This document shows, piece after piece, positions 8,437 to 16,318 of a stretch of DNA of 64,000 bases. How positions within the stretch are numbered: position 1 is the first letter of the stretch; every line of letters starts with the position of its first letter. The DNA lies in NCBI GenBank assembly GCA_007753675.1, contig CP036432.1, positions 3,694,394 to 3,758,393 of the forward strand, given 5' to 3'. This DNA comes from Stieleria magnilauensis. GTDB lineage: Bacteria; Planctomycetota; Planctomycetia; Pirellulales; Pirellulaceae. Made by a program: the position numbers and the translations under genes. The notes under the pieces are model-generated. The model did not search any database. It saw only the letters and a list, made by a program, of their open reading frames with translations, and had not been told where the DNA came from.

Positions 8437-9702
8437 TCAGCGAATCGTTTTGAGAATATCGCCGACAGCAGCAACGCCTTTCGTTGACTCTGTGGATTCG
8501 TCAGACGCGCCGCTGAAAAGTTCAGACCGTATCTGGTCGAACACTTTTTGACTTTCATCCGTCAAGCTCGCTCGTTTGCTTTCTTCACGGCGGAGATCGT
8601 GCCACCAGTCGGGAGGTGTTCGCATTCCTTGATGGGCTTTGCTGACCGAATCAACGAGGTAGGCCATCGGTGAACGGCGAAATGAACCCAATCCCTGACG
8701 ATCGATCTTCGCCTGAGTGATGTCAGCCCATTCTTCCAATAGCCGAGCTGGATATCGGCGAAGTAGACCACGGGCGGCACCCGTATCGAAGCCCAGCCCA
8801 ACGAGCGTTTCCAATACTGGTTGTAGTTCCCGACCGTGCGTCCCGGAAATCGGATCGCGGTCAAAGTGTGAGCCTCGTCGAGCATTCACCACGTATTGAT
8901 TCTTGGCGACTCGAACGACTTGGAAATCACGGACGACACCGGCAACGTCCAATCGTTTCAAGCATCGGAGGACTTTCATTCGCAGGTCGTACGCAGCGAT
9001 ATCGGCAGAGAAACCCAAAACGTCTACCGCCAAATGCCGCAAGTCGAACTGCGGAAGAGTCGCTCGACGGTGGAAAATCTTGGAGGCAAACAGGAACAGC
9101 CGTCGTGAAGCCGGGTCCAAGTTTCGGTACAGGTCTAAGTCGAATCGCAAATGACTCGCTCCGTGTTTTGCCAGCTCGAAAAACGTCCGGTCCCAAGACA
9201 GACGCCAAGCACGAGACGACAGTGGGTCGGTCGGCAGGCTGTAGCTGAGGAAATGGAAGCTGACCTCGCGATGTTCGGCTTGCACAGGATCGTAAAACGC
9301 GTCGCACAGGTAGCTCGCTACCGAAAGACGTCTCAACGCATCGCGAAACAGGCGATACTGTTCGCCGCCACGACCGGACCCGGAATTGACGATGCCAAGC
9401 TGTTTCAGGCACCAATGGGGTGTTGCTATTAAGTCTGAACGTTCGTCCGGCTGAGAGAGCGTCAAGGCCAACAAACCCCACAGATAGATTTCGTCACTGG
9501 CCGACAGCCCCAGCGGACAGAAGATGCGAGCGTTCGCAGTTCGCCGTTTGCGATTCGCATCACTGAATCGGTATTCCGTATGATGGACGAGGTTTTCGAC
9601 CAGCGACGACTGCCGGTCGAGCGGACACAGGGAGTGTTCCACCAAACTTAGCTGGCCAAAACCAATCCGACGTGCTTTAGGTTGCTCACTGGAACGTGCC
9701 AT
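8437..9702 (-). CDS. repA: Plasmid replication initiator protein (RepA, RPA family)
   Basis: 421 aa. The N-terminal part (about 15-100: QLSLVEHSLCPLD, then FCPLGLSASDEIYLWGLL and RSDLIATPHWCLKQLG) matches the layout of the plasmid replication-initiator A family, a winged-helix iteron-binding group. The middle has a second winged-helix-like part (DRTFFELAKHG...LFLFASKIFHRR). Its role would be to bind the iterons at 8158-8248 and open the origin. It is divergent from parA-parB, the usual plasmid arrangement. The ribosome site (AAGGGAG) lies inside a 19-bp inverted repeat (9705-9723), so expression may be self-limited. Confidence 0.82.
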   Translation of the reverse strand: MARSSEQPKARRIGFGQLSLVEHSLCPLDRQSSLVENLVHHTEYRFSDANRKRRTANARIFCPLGLSASDEIYLWGLLALTLSQPDERSDLIATPHWCLKQLGIVNSGSGRGGEQYRLFRDALRRLSVASYLCDAFYDPVQAEHREVSFHFLSYSLPTDPLSSRAWRLSWDRTFFELAKHGASHLRFDLDLYRNLDPASRRLFLFASKIFHRRATLPQFDLRHLAVDVLGFSADIAAYDLRMKVLRCLKRLDVAGVVRDFQVVRVAKNQYVVNARRGSHFDRDPISGTHGRELQPVLETLVGLGFDTGAARGLLRRYPARLLEEWADITQAKIDRQGLGSFRRSPMAYLVDSVSKAHQGMRTPPDWWHDLRREESKRASLTDESQKVFDQIRSELFSGASDESTESTKGVAAVGDILKTIR

Positions 9703-9704
9703 TT

Positions 9705-9723
9705 ACTTCAACTCCCTTGAAGT
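9705..9723 (-). promoter_or_regulatory. Inverted repeat covering the repA ribosome site
   Basis: ACTTCAA-CTCCC-TTGAAGT: perfect 7-bp arms immediately before the repA start; the loop holds the GGGAG Shine-Dalgarno core on the minus strand. It could be a RepA operator or an mRNA hairpin that limits translation. Confidence 0.45.
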
Positions 9724-9857
9724 TCGTAGCACGTCGCCCGACCACTGAGCCAGCGAAAATCACGATGAACTGCGGCTGTACTGGAGAGTGCGAAAGTTCT
9801 TGACGACCTTCATCGGACCGTGCCACGATTCCACGAGAGATTTCGGACACTTGCCCG

Positions 9858-9876
9858 AAATTGCAACTTGCAATTT
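9858..9876 (+). promoter_or_regulatory. Palindromic operator upstream of parA
   Basis: AAATTGCAA-C-TTGCAATTT: perfect 9-bp arms, 12 bp before the parA start. ParA-type proteins commonly repress their own operon from such sites. It lies in the divergent repA-parA promoter region. Confidence 0.5.
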
Positions 9877-9888
9877 TCATGGAGGAAC

Positions 9889-10698
9889 ATGGCGGCGACG
9901 TTTTGCCTAATCAATCAAAAGGGCGGCTGTGGGAAAAGCTCGACCTGCTTTCATCTTGCTGGAGCATTCGCGGAACTTGGCCTGTACGTCCTGTTGCTGG
10001 ACATGGACCCGCAGGGTTCACTGAGCCAAGGATTTTTGGGATCAGAGTTTGTCGAATCGCTGCGCAGTCAGGAAACGATCTCGATGTTGTTCGACGACAA
10101 CAGTGCGTTCGAGCCGCGAGACACATTGCTGCGTGCGACACCGTTTGACCGAATCACAATTTGTCCGGCGAATCACATGCTCGCACGCTTCAACCTTCCG
10201 GAGCCGGAAAAAACTGGAATGCAGCAATACGCAATTCAGGAGTTCCTGACTGAACAATCCGGCTTCGACATTGTTCTCATCGACTGCCCACCGAACCTAT
10301 ATCGCTGTAGCTGGACGTCGATGGTCGCGGCAGACTACGTGCTGATTCCGGTCCCGCCGGAGGATTTCGGCACGCAAGGTTTGCGGGCCGTGCATCAGTG
10401 CATTGAACAGGCCCGTCAACTGAATCCGACGCTTCGCCTGTTGGGGCACTTGATAACCCGTCGCGACAAGCGATTGCTGGTTCACCGAATGTACGAACAA
10501 AAGTTGCGTGAGATGTACGGCGAAATGGTGATGACGACAGCTATCCCAGAAGCATCTGCTTTCAAGGTCGCGTTGACTCGTCGGCGACCGGTCGCGTTTC
10601 ATGACAGAAGGTCCAAAGCCGCCAAATTGACACTTTGCCTTGCTCGTGAGATTCTTGACCGAATCGATATGGAAGAACGCAAGCGAAGGATCGCGTAG
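9889..10698 (+). CDS. parA: ParA-family partition ATPase
   Basis: 269 aa from ATG 9889 (GGAGG just upstream with a short 3-nt spacing). The deviant Walker A KGGCGKS (residues 11-17) has the signature lysine of ParA/MinD ATPases; DMDPQGSLSQG and VLIDCPPNLY are the other two nucleotide-binding motifs. The protein would form an ATP-dependent gradient on the nucleoid to segregate the element. parB follows after 3 bp, so the genes are co-transcribed. The residues around KGG show no N-terminal helix-turn-helix, as in short type Ib-like ParAs, yet a large ParB is present. Confidence 0.93.
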   Translation: MAATFCLINQKGGCGKSSTCFHLAGAFAELGLYVLLLDMDPQGSLSQGFLGSEFVESLRSQETISMLFDDNSAFEPRDTLLRATPFDRITICPANHMLARFNLPEPEKTGMQQYAIQEFLTEQSGFDIVLIDCPPNLYRCSWTSMVAADYVLIPVPPEDFGTQGLRAVHQCIEQARQLNPTLRLLGHLITRRDKRLLVHRMYEQKLREMYGEMVMTTAIPEASAFKVALTRRRPVAFHDRRSKAAKLTLCLAREILDRIDMEERKRRIA

Positions 10699-10701
10699 CC
10701 A

Positions 10702-11610
10702 ATGGCAAACACAAGAAATGCACTCGAAGAAGTCGGTTTGAATGTTGATGAATCAATGGGTTTGCGAAGAACAGCACGGTCCGCACAACTGAGTCCGGTT
10801 TCGTCAGCGAAAGATATCGGACGACGTCCGCTGCGGACCTTCGGCTCGGTCGAAGTGGACCGCATTGTCCCGGATCAGGAACAGCCAAGAACTGAGTTCG
10901 ACGATGCTGACATCAAACGCCTTGCCGGAAGCATTCGTGCCCACGGACAGCTTCATCCGATTCGTGTCCGCTGGAACGACGACATCAGCAAGTGGATCAT
11001 CGTTTCCGGCGAACGCCGCTGGCGTGCCACAAAAGCTGCCGGGCTTCCCAACATCGATTGCTACTTCGTTGATAGCGAGTTGACAGCAGGTGAAGTGAGG
11101 GAGCAGCAACTTGTCGAGAATCTGCTTCGGGCCGACCTCAAACCGCTTGAAGAAGCCAAAGCGTATCAGTCGCTTATGGAACTCAACGGCTGGAATGGCA
11201 AACAGGTCGCCGACGCGCTTCGCGTGACCACGTCACGCATAAGTCGCTCGCTCGCGTTGCTTGACTTGCCGACCGAAATTCAACGAAAAGTCGATGCCGG
11301 AACTCTGCCGAAGACATCGGCCTACGAGATCAGCAAACTCAACAACACGGAACAACAGACGAAACTGGCGAGACGGGCGGCATCTGGTGAGCTTTCTCAC
11401 GCCAACACGGTTAACCAGATCAAACAGCGTCGCGGCAAATCTTCCTCGAAGCCACGCAAGGGGATTCATCAGGTGTTCTTTCCCGAGAACGGCTTGAAAG
11501 TGACTGTCACCGCCGGGACCAAAGTCAACTATCACGAAGTCGAGTTGGCGTTGTCTGAGGCACTCGACGAAGTTCGCCACAGGATTCGGAACAACATCAA
11601 GCTGATCTAG
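10702..11610 (+). CDS. parB: ParB/Spo0J-family partition protein
   Basis: 302 aa. After a basic N-terminal segment comes the ParB CTPase domain, with the arginine-rich GERRWRA motif at 103-109 and EQQLVENLLRADLKPLEEAKAY, the typical ParB box. A helix-turn-helix follows (about 155-180: KQVADALRVTTSRISRSLALLDLP) for binding parS. The C-terminal part is basic with a probable dimerisation segment. It lies 3 bp after parA and loads on parS for segregation. A possible parS-like inverted repeat lies just downstream. Confidence 0.93.
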   Translation: MANTRNALEEVGLNVDESMGLRRTARSAQLSPVSSAKDIGRRPLRTFGSVEVDRIVPDQEQPRTEFDDADIKRLAGSIRAHGQLHPIRVRWNDDISKWIIVSGERRWRATKAAGLPNIDCYFVDSELTAGEVREQQLVENLLRADLKPLEEAKAYQSLMELNGWNGKQVADALRVTTSRISRSLALLDLPTEIQRKVDAGTLPKTSAYEISKLNNTEQQTKLARRAASGELSHANTVNQIKQRRGKSSSKPRKGIHQVFFPENGLKVTVTAGTKVNYHEVELALSEALDEVRHRIRNNIKLI

Positions 11611-11618
11611 ATGCAAAA

Positions 11619-11642
11619 CAATGCGCCACTGTCGGCGCAATG
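11619..11642. promoter_or_regulatory. Inverted repeat after parB (terminator or parS candidate)
   Basis: CAATGCGCC-actgtc-GGCGCAATG: 9-bp arms with one mismatch, 8 bp after the parB stop. There is no T-run, so a centromere (parS) or protein-binding site is as likely as a terminator. It does not match the chromosomal parS consensus. Confidence 0.35.
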
Positions 11643-11747
11643 GGTCAGACCGACCCTCCAATTGGCGCGTGAAGAAGGGGCTCGACGGTCGAGCGAAGCA
11701 ATCACCAACTAACCCACCCCGCGAGTGGCACCGAACTCGCACCCAAT

Positions 11748-13229
11748 CTATCTACCTAAGTTTCTGACTTTCAGATGAGGTGCCAGCTTCGGACGGATTC
11801 GCCATTCGGGAACAGGCTTGTCATCGTCGCGACTGTAACCTTCGTAATGTACGTTGTAGTAAATTCCCTTCTTGCTGTTGTAGTTTGTTACCCGCGCAAG
11901 GATGACGGCGTCATACCATACTTCGTCGTTGTCCGGCTTCAGAGCGGCGACTCTGGCACCGGGCTGTTGTTCTTCGGTGTGAAGCATGGAACCGACGAGC
12001 GTTTTCGCTCCGTGAGGTTCGGTGACGATTTCTTGGATAAGCTCTGTGCCAGCAAAATACTGCGTCACGCGGTGAATCTCGCCCTCTGTGATGTGCGGCT
12101 TGAGTCGCTCGATTTTGAAGATGCTGACGCTCTCTACCGAACAGGCCACGAGCCATTTACCGTCCGGTGAGAACTTGACCATCTTGAGAGTCGGTCGCCC
12201 CACTCCATCGTCGTCTTTCCCTTTCCTTGGCCCCTTCGTCACTTCCAACGTCGCAATACGGTTGCCGCTCGCCGCGTTCCATAGGTGAATGCAACTGTCG
12301 CTACCAATCGAGGCAAGAACCTTGCCGTTAGGACTAAAGGCGACGCCTTCGATCCGCCACTGCACGGTGCCGTTTTCCGCAGACGATTTTCTGTTCAGAC
12401 CTTCCTTGAACGGATACGCCACTTTCCCAGTCGACGGGTTCCACTTCGCAATCGCGCCGTAACTCCGGTCAGAACGGCCCCAGATTTCTGTCGTGCCAGG
12501 ACGAATGACTGAGTGGCAGAACCCGCTTGGCGATATGGTGACCTTATGGCCGGTGCTCAGATCCCAGTAGTAACAGTCTGCAATGATGCGTTGTCGGTTG
12601 GCTTCGCTTTCGAGGCTCACGAGATCGATGACCCTGTCGATTGGATATTCACTCTGCAGTTCACCGGACGCGGAATATTGAACCAGTGCCTTGCTTTGCC
12701 GAACAACGATGCTGCCGTTTGGTCCCCAGCAAAAACCGCTCTTTAGCTCATTCGCCCAAGATGCGTCCTTCAGCAATTCAACTTTGGAACCTTCGCCGGA
12801 CTCTGCGTCCCACAGGAGTAAATGGGATTCGTCTAATGCTGCAATTGACTTCCCATCTGGCGTGAACCGAATGACCTTGTGAGCACCTACCTCGATCCAA
12901 TTCAGAAACCGTAGGCTCTCCAGTTCCCAAATCCCGATACCTGAGCCTTCGGGGACATCCTTGCAGACGACGGAATTCTCGTCATTGCCGTGTCGTTCCC
13001 AGACACTCTTGCGATTTGCCAACGACACCGCCATCCGCTTCCCGTCCGGCGAAAAACAGACCGGCGAATAGGGCCGCTTGTAGTCCGCCCCGCCGCCAAC
13101 GTTTCGCAATTCCAAGTGCCATAGTTCACGTTCTTTAGCCTCGTCCGCACGTGCCGGTTCGAGAACCAAGAAACAAACCACGAGCGCAATCAAACCGAAT
13201 CCGAATCGTCCATCTCGCGAAATACACAT
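11748..13229 (-). CDS. Exported WD40-repeat protein with a C-terminal Tudor-knot/chromo-like domain
   Basis: 493 aa from ATG 13229 (an in-frame TTG lies 9 bp upstream). Residues about 6-28 form a signal peptide (FGFGLIALVVCFLVLEPARA). The middle is a beta-propeller with recognisable WD40 blades (VCFSPDGKRMAVS, IRFTPDGKSIAAL, VAFSPNGKVLASIGSD...IHLWNAASG, VKFSPDGKWLVAC). The last 75 residues are unusual: GARVAAL...WYDAVILAR...YYNVHYEGYS...WRIRP has the layout of a Tudor-knot/chromo-barrel domain, known mostly from eukaryotic chromatin proteins. It is convergent with parB and divergent from the ardC region. Function unknown; a scaffold or envelope role is likely if it is exported. Confidence 0.75.
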   Translation of the reverse strand: MCISRDGRFGFGLIALVVCFLVLEPARADEAKERELWHLELRNVGGGADYKRPYSPVCFSPDGKRMAVSLANRKSVWERHGNDENSVVCKDVPEGSGIGIWELESLRFLNWIEVGAHKVIRFTPDGKSIAALDESHLLLWDAESGEGSKVELLKDASWANELKSGFCWGPNGSIVVRQSKALVQYSASGELQSEYPIDRVIDLVSLESEANRQRIIADCYYWDLSTGHKVTISPSGFCHSVIRPGTTEIWGRSDRSYGAIAKWNPSTGKVAYPFKEGLNRKSSAENGTVQWRIEGVAFSPNGKVLASIGSDSCIHLWNAASGNRIATLEVTKGPRKGKDDDGVGRPTLKMVKFSPDGKWLVACSVESVSIFKIERLKPHITEGEIHRVTQYFAGTELIQEIVTEPHGAKTLVGSMLHTEEQQPGARVAALKPDNDEVWYDAVILARVTNYNSKKGIYYNVHYEGYSRDDDKPVPEWRIRPKLAPHLKVRNLGR

Positions 13230-13550
13230 CAAATCCAACTCACTGCGAATACCGGTGGGGGGTGTCTACAGATTTCTATTCTGACCGCTTCGGTCCGGAA
13301 TCACCACCACTACGAGGTCGAACGGAAGCAAAGCAATCGGAATGGCTGGGGCCTGTCTGCGGCATTTCCAATCGTGCCACAGCGTCAAGGTCCGTTCGTC
13401 CCGCCGCTTTGCTCTGGCCCTCACTGCTGCTTTCGCTACGCGAAAGGCTCCACCTTGACTTGCTGCGTCCGGTTCGGGGTGGCCACCGACAGGCCGACTG
13501 AAAACAGATTGCTGCAATGTCGGATGCAGCGAAATCAGAGGAACGAAACG

Positions 13551-14411
13551 ATGAAGAAAGACGAAATCGCAAAACTGGTGTCGACTGGGATCAATGAATT
13601 GAATACCGCTCTTGCGGAAGGACGTTCTGTACGGCTGGAAGAAGTGCTGAAGTTGATGGCTCGGTTCAACAAATACAGCTTTAACAACTGCCTGCTGATT
13701 GCACAGCAGTTCCCTGATGCAACGAAAGTAATGGGCTTCCACGGCTGGAAATCGGTCGGAAGGTCTGTCAAGAAGGGTGAGAAAGGAATTGGCATAACAG
13801 CCCCGCTGGCGTTCCGAAAGAAGGATGCCGTCACTGATGAAAAGGAAATCCGTGGCTTCCGTGTCGTTCACGTTTTCGATATCAGTCAGACCGAAGGAGA
13901 TGAGTTGCCGAGTTTGACTCAACCGACTGGCAGTGCGGCACAGTGGATTGAACCGGTTGAACGCCTGATTGAGTCCAAGGGAATTGACTTGAAATATGGC
14001 CTGCTTGGTGGCGGTGCTTATGGCGCGTCGTCCGTCAAGAAGATTACAGTCCTTTCCGGTCTGAAGCCGCCCATGCGACTGGAGGTTCTTATCCATGAAC
14101 TCGCACACGAACTCCTGCACCCGGATCGAGAGACGAGAAAGCGGTTGAAGCATTCTGTGATGGAAACAGAAGCTCAGGCGGTTGCTCAAGTCGTGTGTCA
14201 GGCTCTCGGGATGGATGCTATCGAACATTCCGCCGACTACATTCACCTGCACAACGGTGACAGCGAAGTCTTTGCGAATTCCATGACACGGATTCAGAAA
14301 TGTGCATCCGGAATTCTCAGTGACTTGTTGGGCAACGAGCAACCGCCGGTTTGTCGAAGCGACTCTGAAAACAAAAAAGAATCGAAACGGCAACCAACTT
14401 TGGCTGCCTAG
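13551..14411 (+). CDS. ArdC-like antirestriction protein with zinc-metallopeptidase motif
   Basis: 286 aa from ATG 13551 (AGAGGA ribosome site; the frame is open to 13374 but the extension has no support). The N-terminal half matches the ssDNA-binding ArdC-N domain (RFNKYSFNNCLLIAQQFPDATKVMGFHGWKSVGRSVKKGEKGI). The second half carries HELAHELLH (H182, E183, H186), a gluzincin-type zinc site, and a likely third ligand at E203/E205. ArdC proteins enter with transferred plasmid DNA and protect it from restriction, so this gene fits a conjugative element. A strong hairpin followed by TTTT lies just after the gene. Confidence 0.85.
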   Translation: MKKDEIAKLVSTGINELNTALAEGRSVRLEEVLKLMARFNKYSFNNCLLIAQQFPDATKVMGFHGWKSVGRSVKKGEKGIGITAPLAFRKKDAVTDEKEIRGFRVVHVFDISQTEGDELPSLTQPTGSAAQWIEPVERLIESKGIDLKYGLLGGGAYGASSVKKITVLSGLKPPMRLEVLIHELAHELLHPDRETRKRLKHSVMETEAQAVAQVVCQALGMDAIEHSADYIHLHNGDSEVFANSMTRIQKCASGILSDLLGNEQPPVCRSDSENKKESKRQPTLAA

Positions 14412-14424
14412 CCGCAACGTTCAG

Positions 14425-14472
14425 GCGACCGCAAAACGGAATGCGAGTTGACTCCGTCCCGTGGTCGCTTTT
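14425..14472 (+). terminator. Terminator after the ardC-like gene
   Basis: GCGACC (14425-14430) pairs with GGTCGC (14463-14468); an inner stem pairs ACGGA (14436-14440) with TCCGT (14453-14457). TTTT follows directly, as in intrinsic terminators. It may also be the first stem of the structured region that follows. Confidence 0.45.
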
Positions 14473-15340
14473 CTCTCAACCTTCCATCGACGTTACCCCG
14501 ATTAGCGTGACGACTGACACGCTAACCGATTGTCGAGTTACATTCTTGCTAAAAAAACGGGATAGAATGAATCGCCCTGCGGGCGATCCGGTCGTCGAGG
14601 CTCCTGCTCGGTTTCCGCAGACTTCATTCTGCGGAACACCTCGGCCGTCGCTTGGCTACGAACAATTCCCGACCGCGTTCGCGATCAGGAGATTGCCCTT
14701 CGCCCACCCCGCCGACTCGCTTGTGCCTTTCCGTTTCACGGAAGAGTCACGCACTCATTGAAGCTGTCTGAGCCACTCGGTTGAAGCGACGTCCGCCCGT
14801 GACTGACACTTCCCAAGTGCTTTCTCGGCAGTTTCGGTCGACCGTCGTTTCAACGCTCCCGGCCCACCTCTTCAGCGCCTCTCAGTCTGGCTGGGGCCAG
14901 ACTTTCGGCTTTGTTCCGCTGAACGCTCCACCGTTCCTGTACGGAACGTGACGCTCACCGCTGGGGCGGTTCGCTGCGGGCTTGAACGCCCGCCCGTCTC
15001 GCTGGGACGCTCGACTCACGACCGAGCCTGCTGGGGCAGCCTGCGGTCGTCTTCCGCCTACGCTGTACGCTCCGGCGGTCAGCGGCTCACTACCGTTCGC
15101 CGCTCTCAGATTCGGGCCGCGCTGCGGCCCGTACCCCACCGAGAAAACCGGAACCTACACTGGAACCTCGGGTGACCCGCTGACATTCCGCTCCTGATTC
15201 CATTGACTTCCTTTGTGCCAAACGACTTAAGGTCGCTTGGCACTGGCAGGTGTTAGCTACAGGTGTTTGGCAACACTTTGCGGTACACTTCGTTCTGTGA
15301 GTCAGAATTGCCATCGCTTCACGCAGAAAGAATTTGCCCC
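14473..15340. other. Gene-free, hairpin-rich region (second structured element)
   Basis: About 870 bp without a credible gene, packed with perfect inverted repeats: 14502-14525 (TTAGCGTG arms), 14571-14587 (7 bp), 14613-14636 (TTCCGCAG arms), 14729-14743, 14884-14903 (AGTCTGGC arms, 4-nt loop), 14932-14948, 14976-14993, 15114-15130 (GGGCCGC arms, 3-nt loop) and a compound stem 15215-15243 (GTGCCAA/TTGGCAC plus CGAC/GTCG). Loops do not indicate a strand. It could be a large non-coding RNA, an oriT-like transfer region or a cluster of repeat elements. The last 100 bp are the leader of the kinase gene. Confidence 0.5.
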
Positions 15341-16312
15341 ATGCAGAACCGTTCGATTCGATATCGAGGGACCGAATATCCGGTCATCGAACGTTTTCGC
15401 ATCGGGGGCCGCACCTACCTTGCTGTGGCCAAGATCGGCACTTCGGGACGTCGTGCATTCCAAGTCTTCGACGCAGGTGCAAAGCAGATGCGAGCATTGC
15501 ACATCCTGCCGAATTCATCTGGCGGCTTTGACCGCGTTCGCACTCTGCAACGACTCACGCGAGGCGATAACGAGATTCTTCAGATTCTCGAATGTCATCG
15601 TGACGGTAGCGATGTCTATATCATCTTGCCGTGGATTGACGGTTTCAACTTGCGAACTGTGCTGAACGGAATCCGTGACCGTAACAAACAGCGGATTGCA
15701 GCTCCCGAAGCGGTGCGACTGGTGAAAGGAGTCGCCCATGCTCTGCGGCATCTTCATCGCAACAAGCAGATCATCCACGGCGACATCAAACCCGCCAATT
15801 TGATTCTCACCAAACGGACGAGTCTCGTGCTGATTGACTACGGCAACGCATGGACAATCGAGCGTACCACTCAGCGGGACGAGGGCGATGGTATGAGCGG
15901 CGTGTACTCCGCACCAGAGTTCTTACGGGGTGATGCCCACGTCAATTTTCGGGCAGACTGCTTTTCACTGGGGGTCGTCCTGTATGAAATTCTGACCGAC
16001 AGAATTCCGTACGACGGTCACGGTGGCAAAGTTGGAATGCTGCCTGACCCCGTTAAGTCGGGGTCACAACTGGTTCCAGCCAGTAAAATCAGCCCGGAGA
16101 GAGATGAGATCCCCAAGCGAATCTGGCGACCCATCGACGATTTGCTCGCTCAATCGCTTGCCATCGACGCCAATGATCGGTTCGAGACATCAGGCCGGTG
16201 GCTCGATGCTTGGAACTCTGCGATGACCGAAATCCGGAGAACTGCGAAGACCGGAAACAAGAAGCGGCTCGGCTCGCAGGTGATCGATTGGATTCAGCGG
16301 CGACTCGGCTAA
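15341..16312 (+). CDS. Hanks-type Ser/Thr protein kinase with an altered ATP lobe
   Basis: 323 aa from ATG 15341. The catalytic lobe is intact: HGDIKPAN (146-153, D148), IDYG (165-168, a DFG variant with D166) and APE (191-193), then CFSLGVVLYEILTDRIPY, the usual helix F region. The N-lobe is odd: where VAIK is expected the sequence reads RALHIL (51-56), so the usual ATP-binding lysine appears replaced by His, and no clear glycine-rich loop is seen. It may be an atypical or weak kinase. The gene is convergent with a minus-strand pair encoding a pseudokinase and a HEPN/membrane protein, ending only 6 bp from it. The three probably act together. No membrane segment is present. Confidence 0.8.
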   Translation: MQNRSIRYRGTEYPVIERFRIGGRTYLAVAKIGTSGRRAFQVFDAGAKQMRALHILPNSSGGFDRVRTLQRLTRGDNEILQILECHRDGSDVYIILPWIDGFNLRTVLNGIRDRNKQRIAAPEAVRLVKGVAHALRHLHRNKQIIHGDIKPANLILTKRTSLVLIDYGNAWTIERTTQRDEGDGMSGVYSAPEFLRGDAHVNFRADCFSLGVVLYEILTDRIPYDGHGGKVGMLPDPVKSGSQLVPASKISPERDEIPKRIWRPIDDLLAQSLAIDANDRFETSGRWLDAWNSAMTEIRRTAKTGNKKRLGSQVIDWIQRRLG

Positions 16313-16318
16313 CAAAGG

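Noticed and set aside
13266-14417. 383-aa ORF on the minus strand
   Set aside because: Antisense to the ArdC-like gene, which has clear family motifs.
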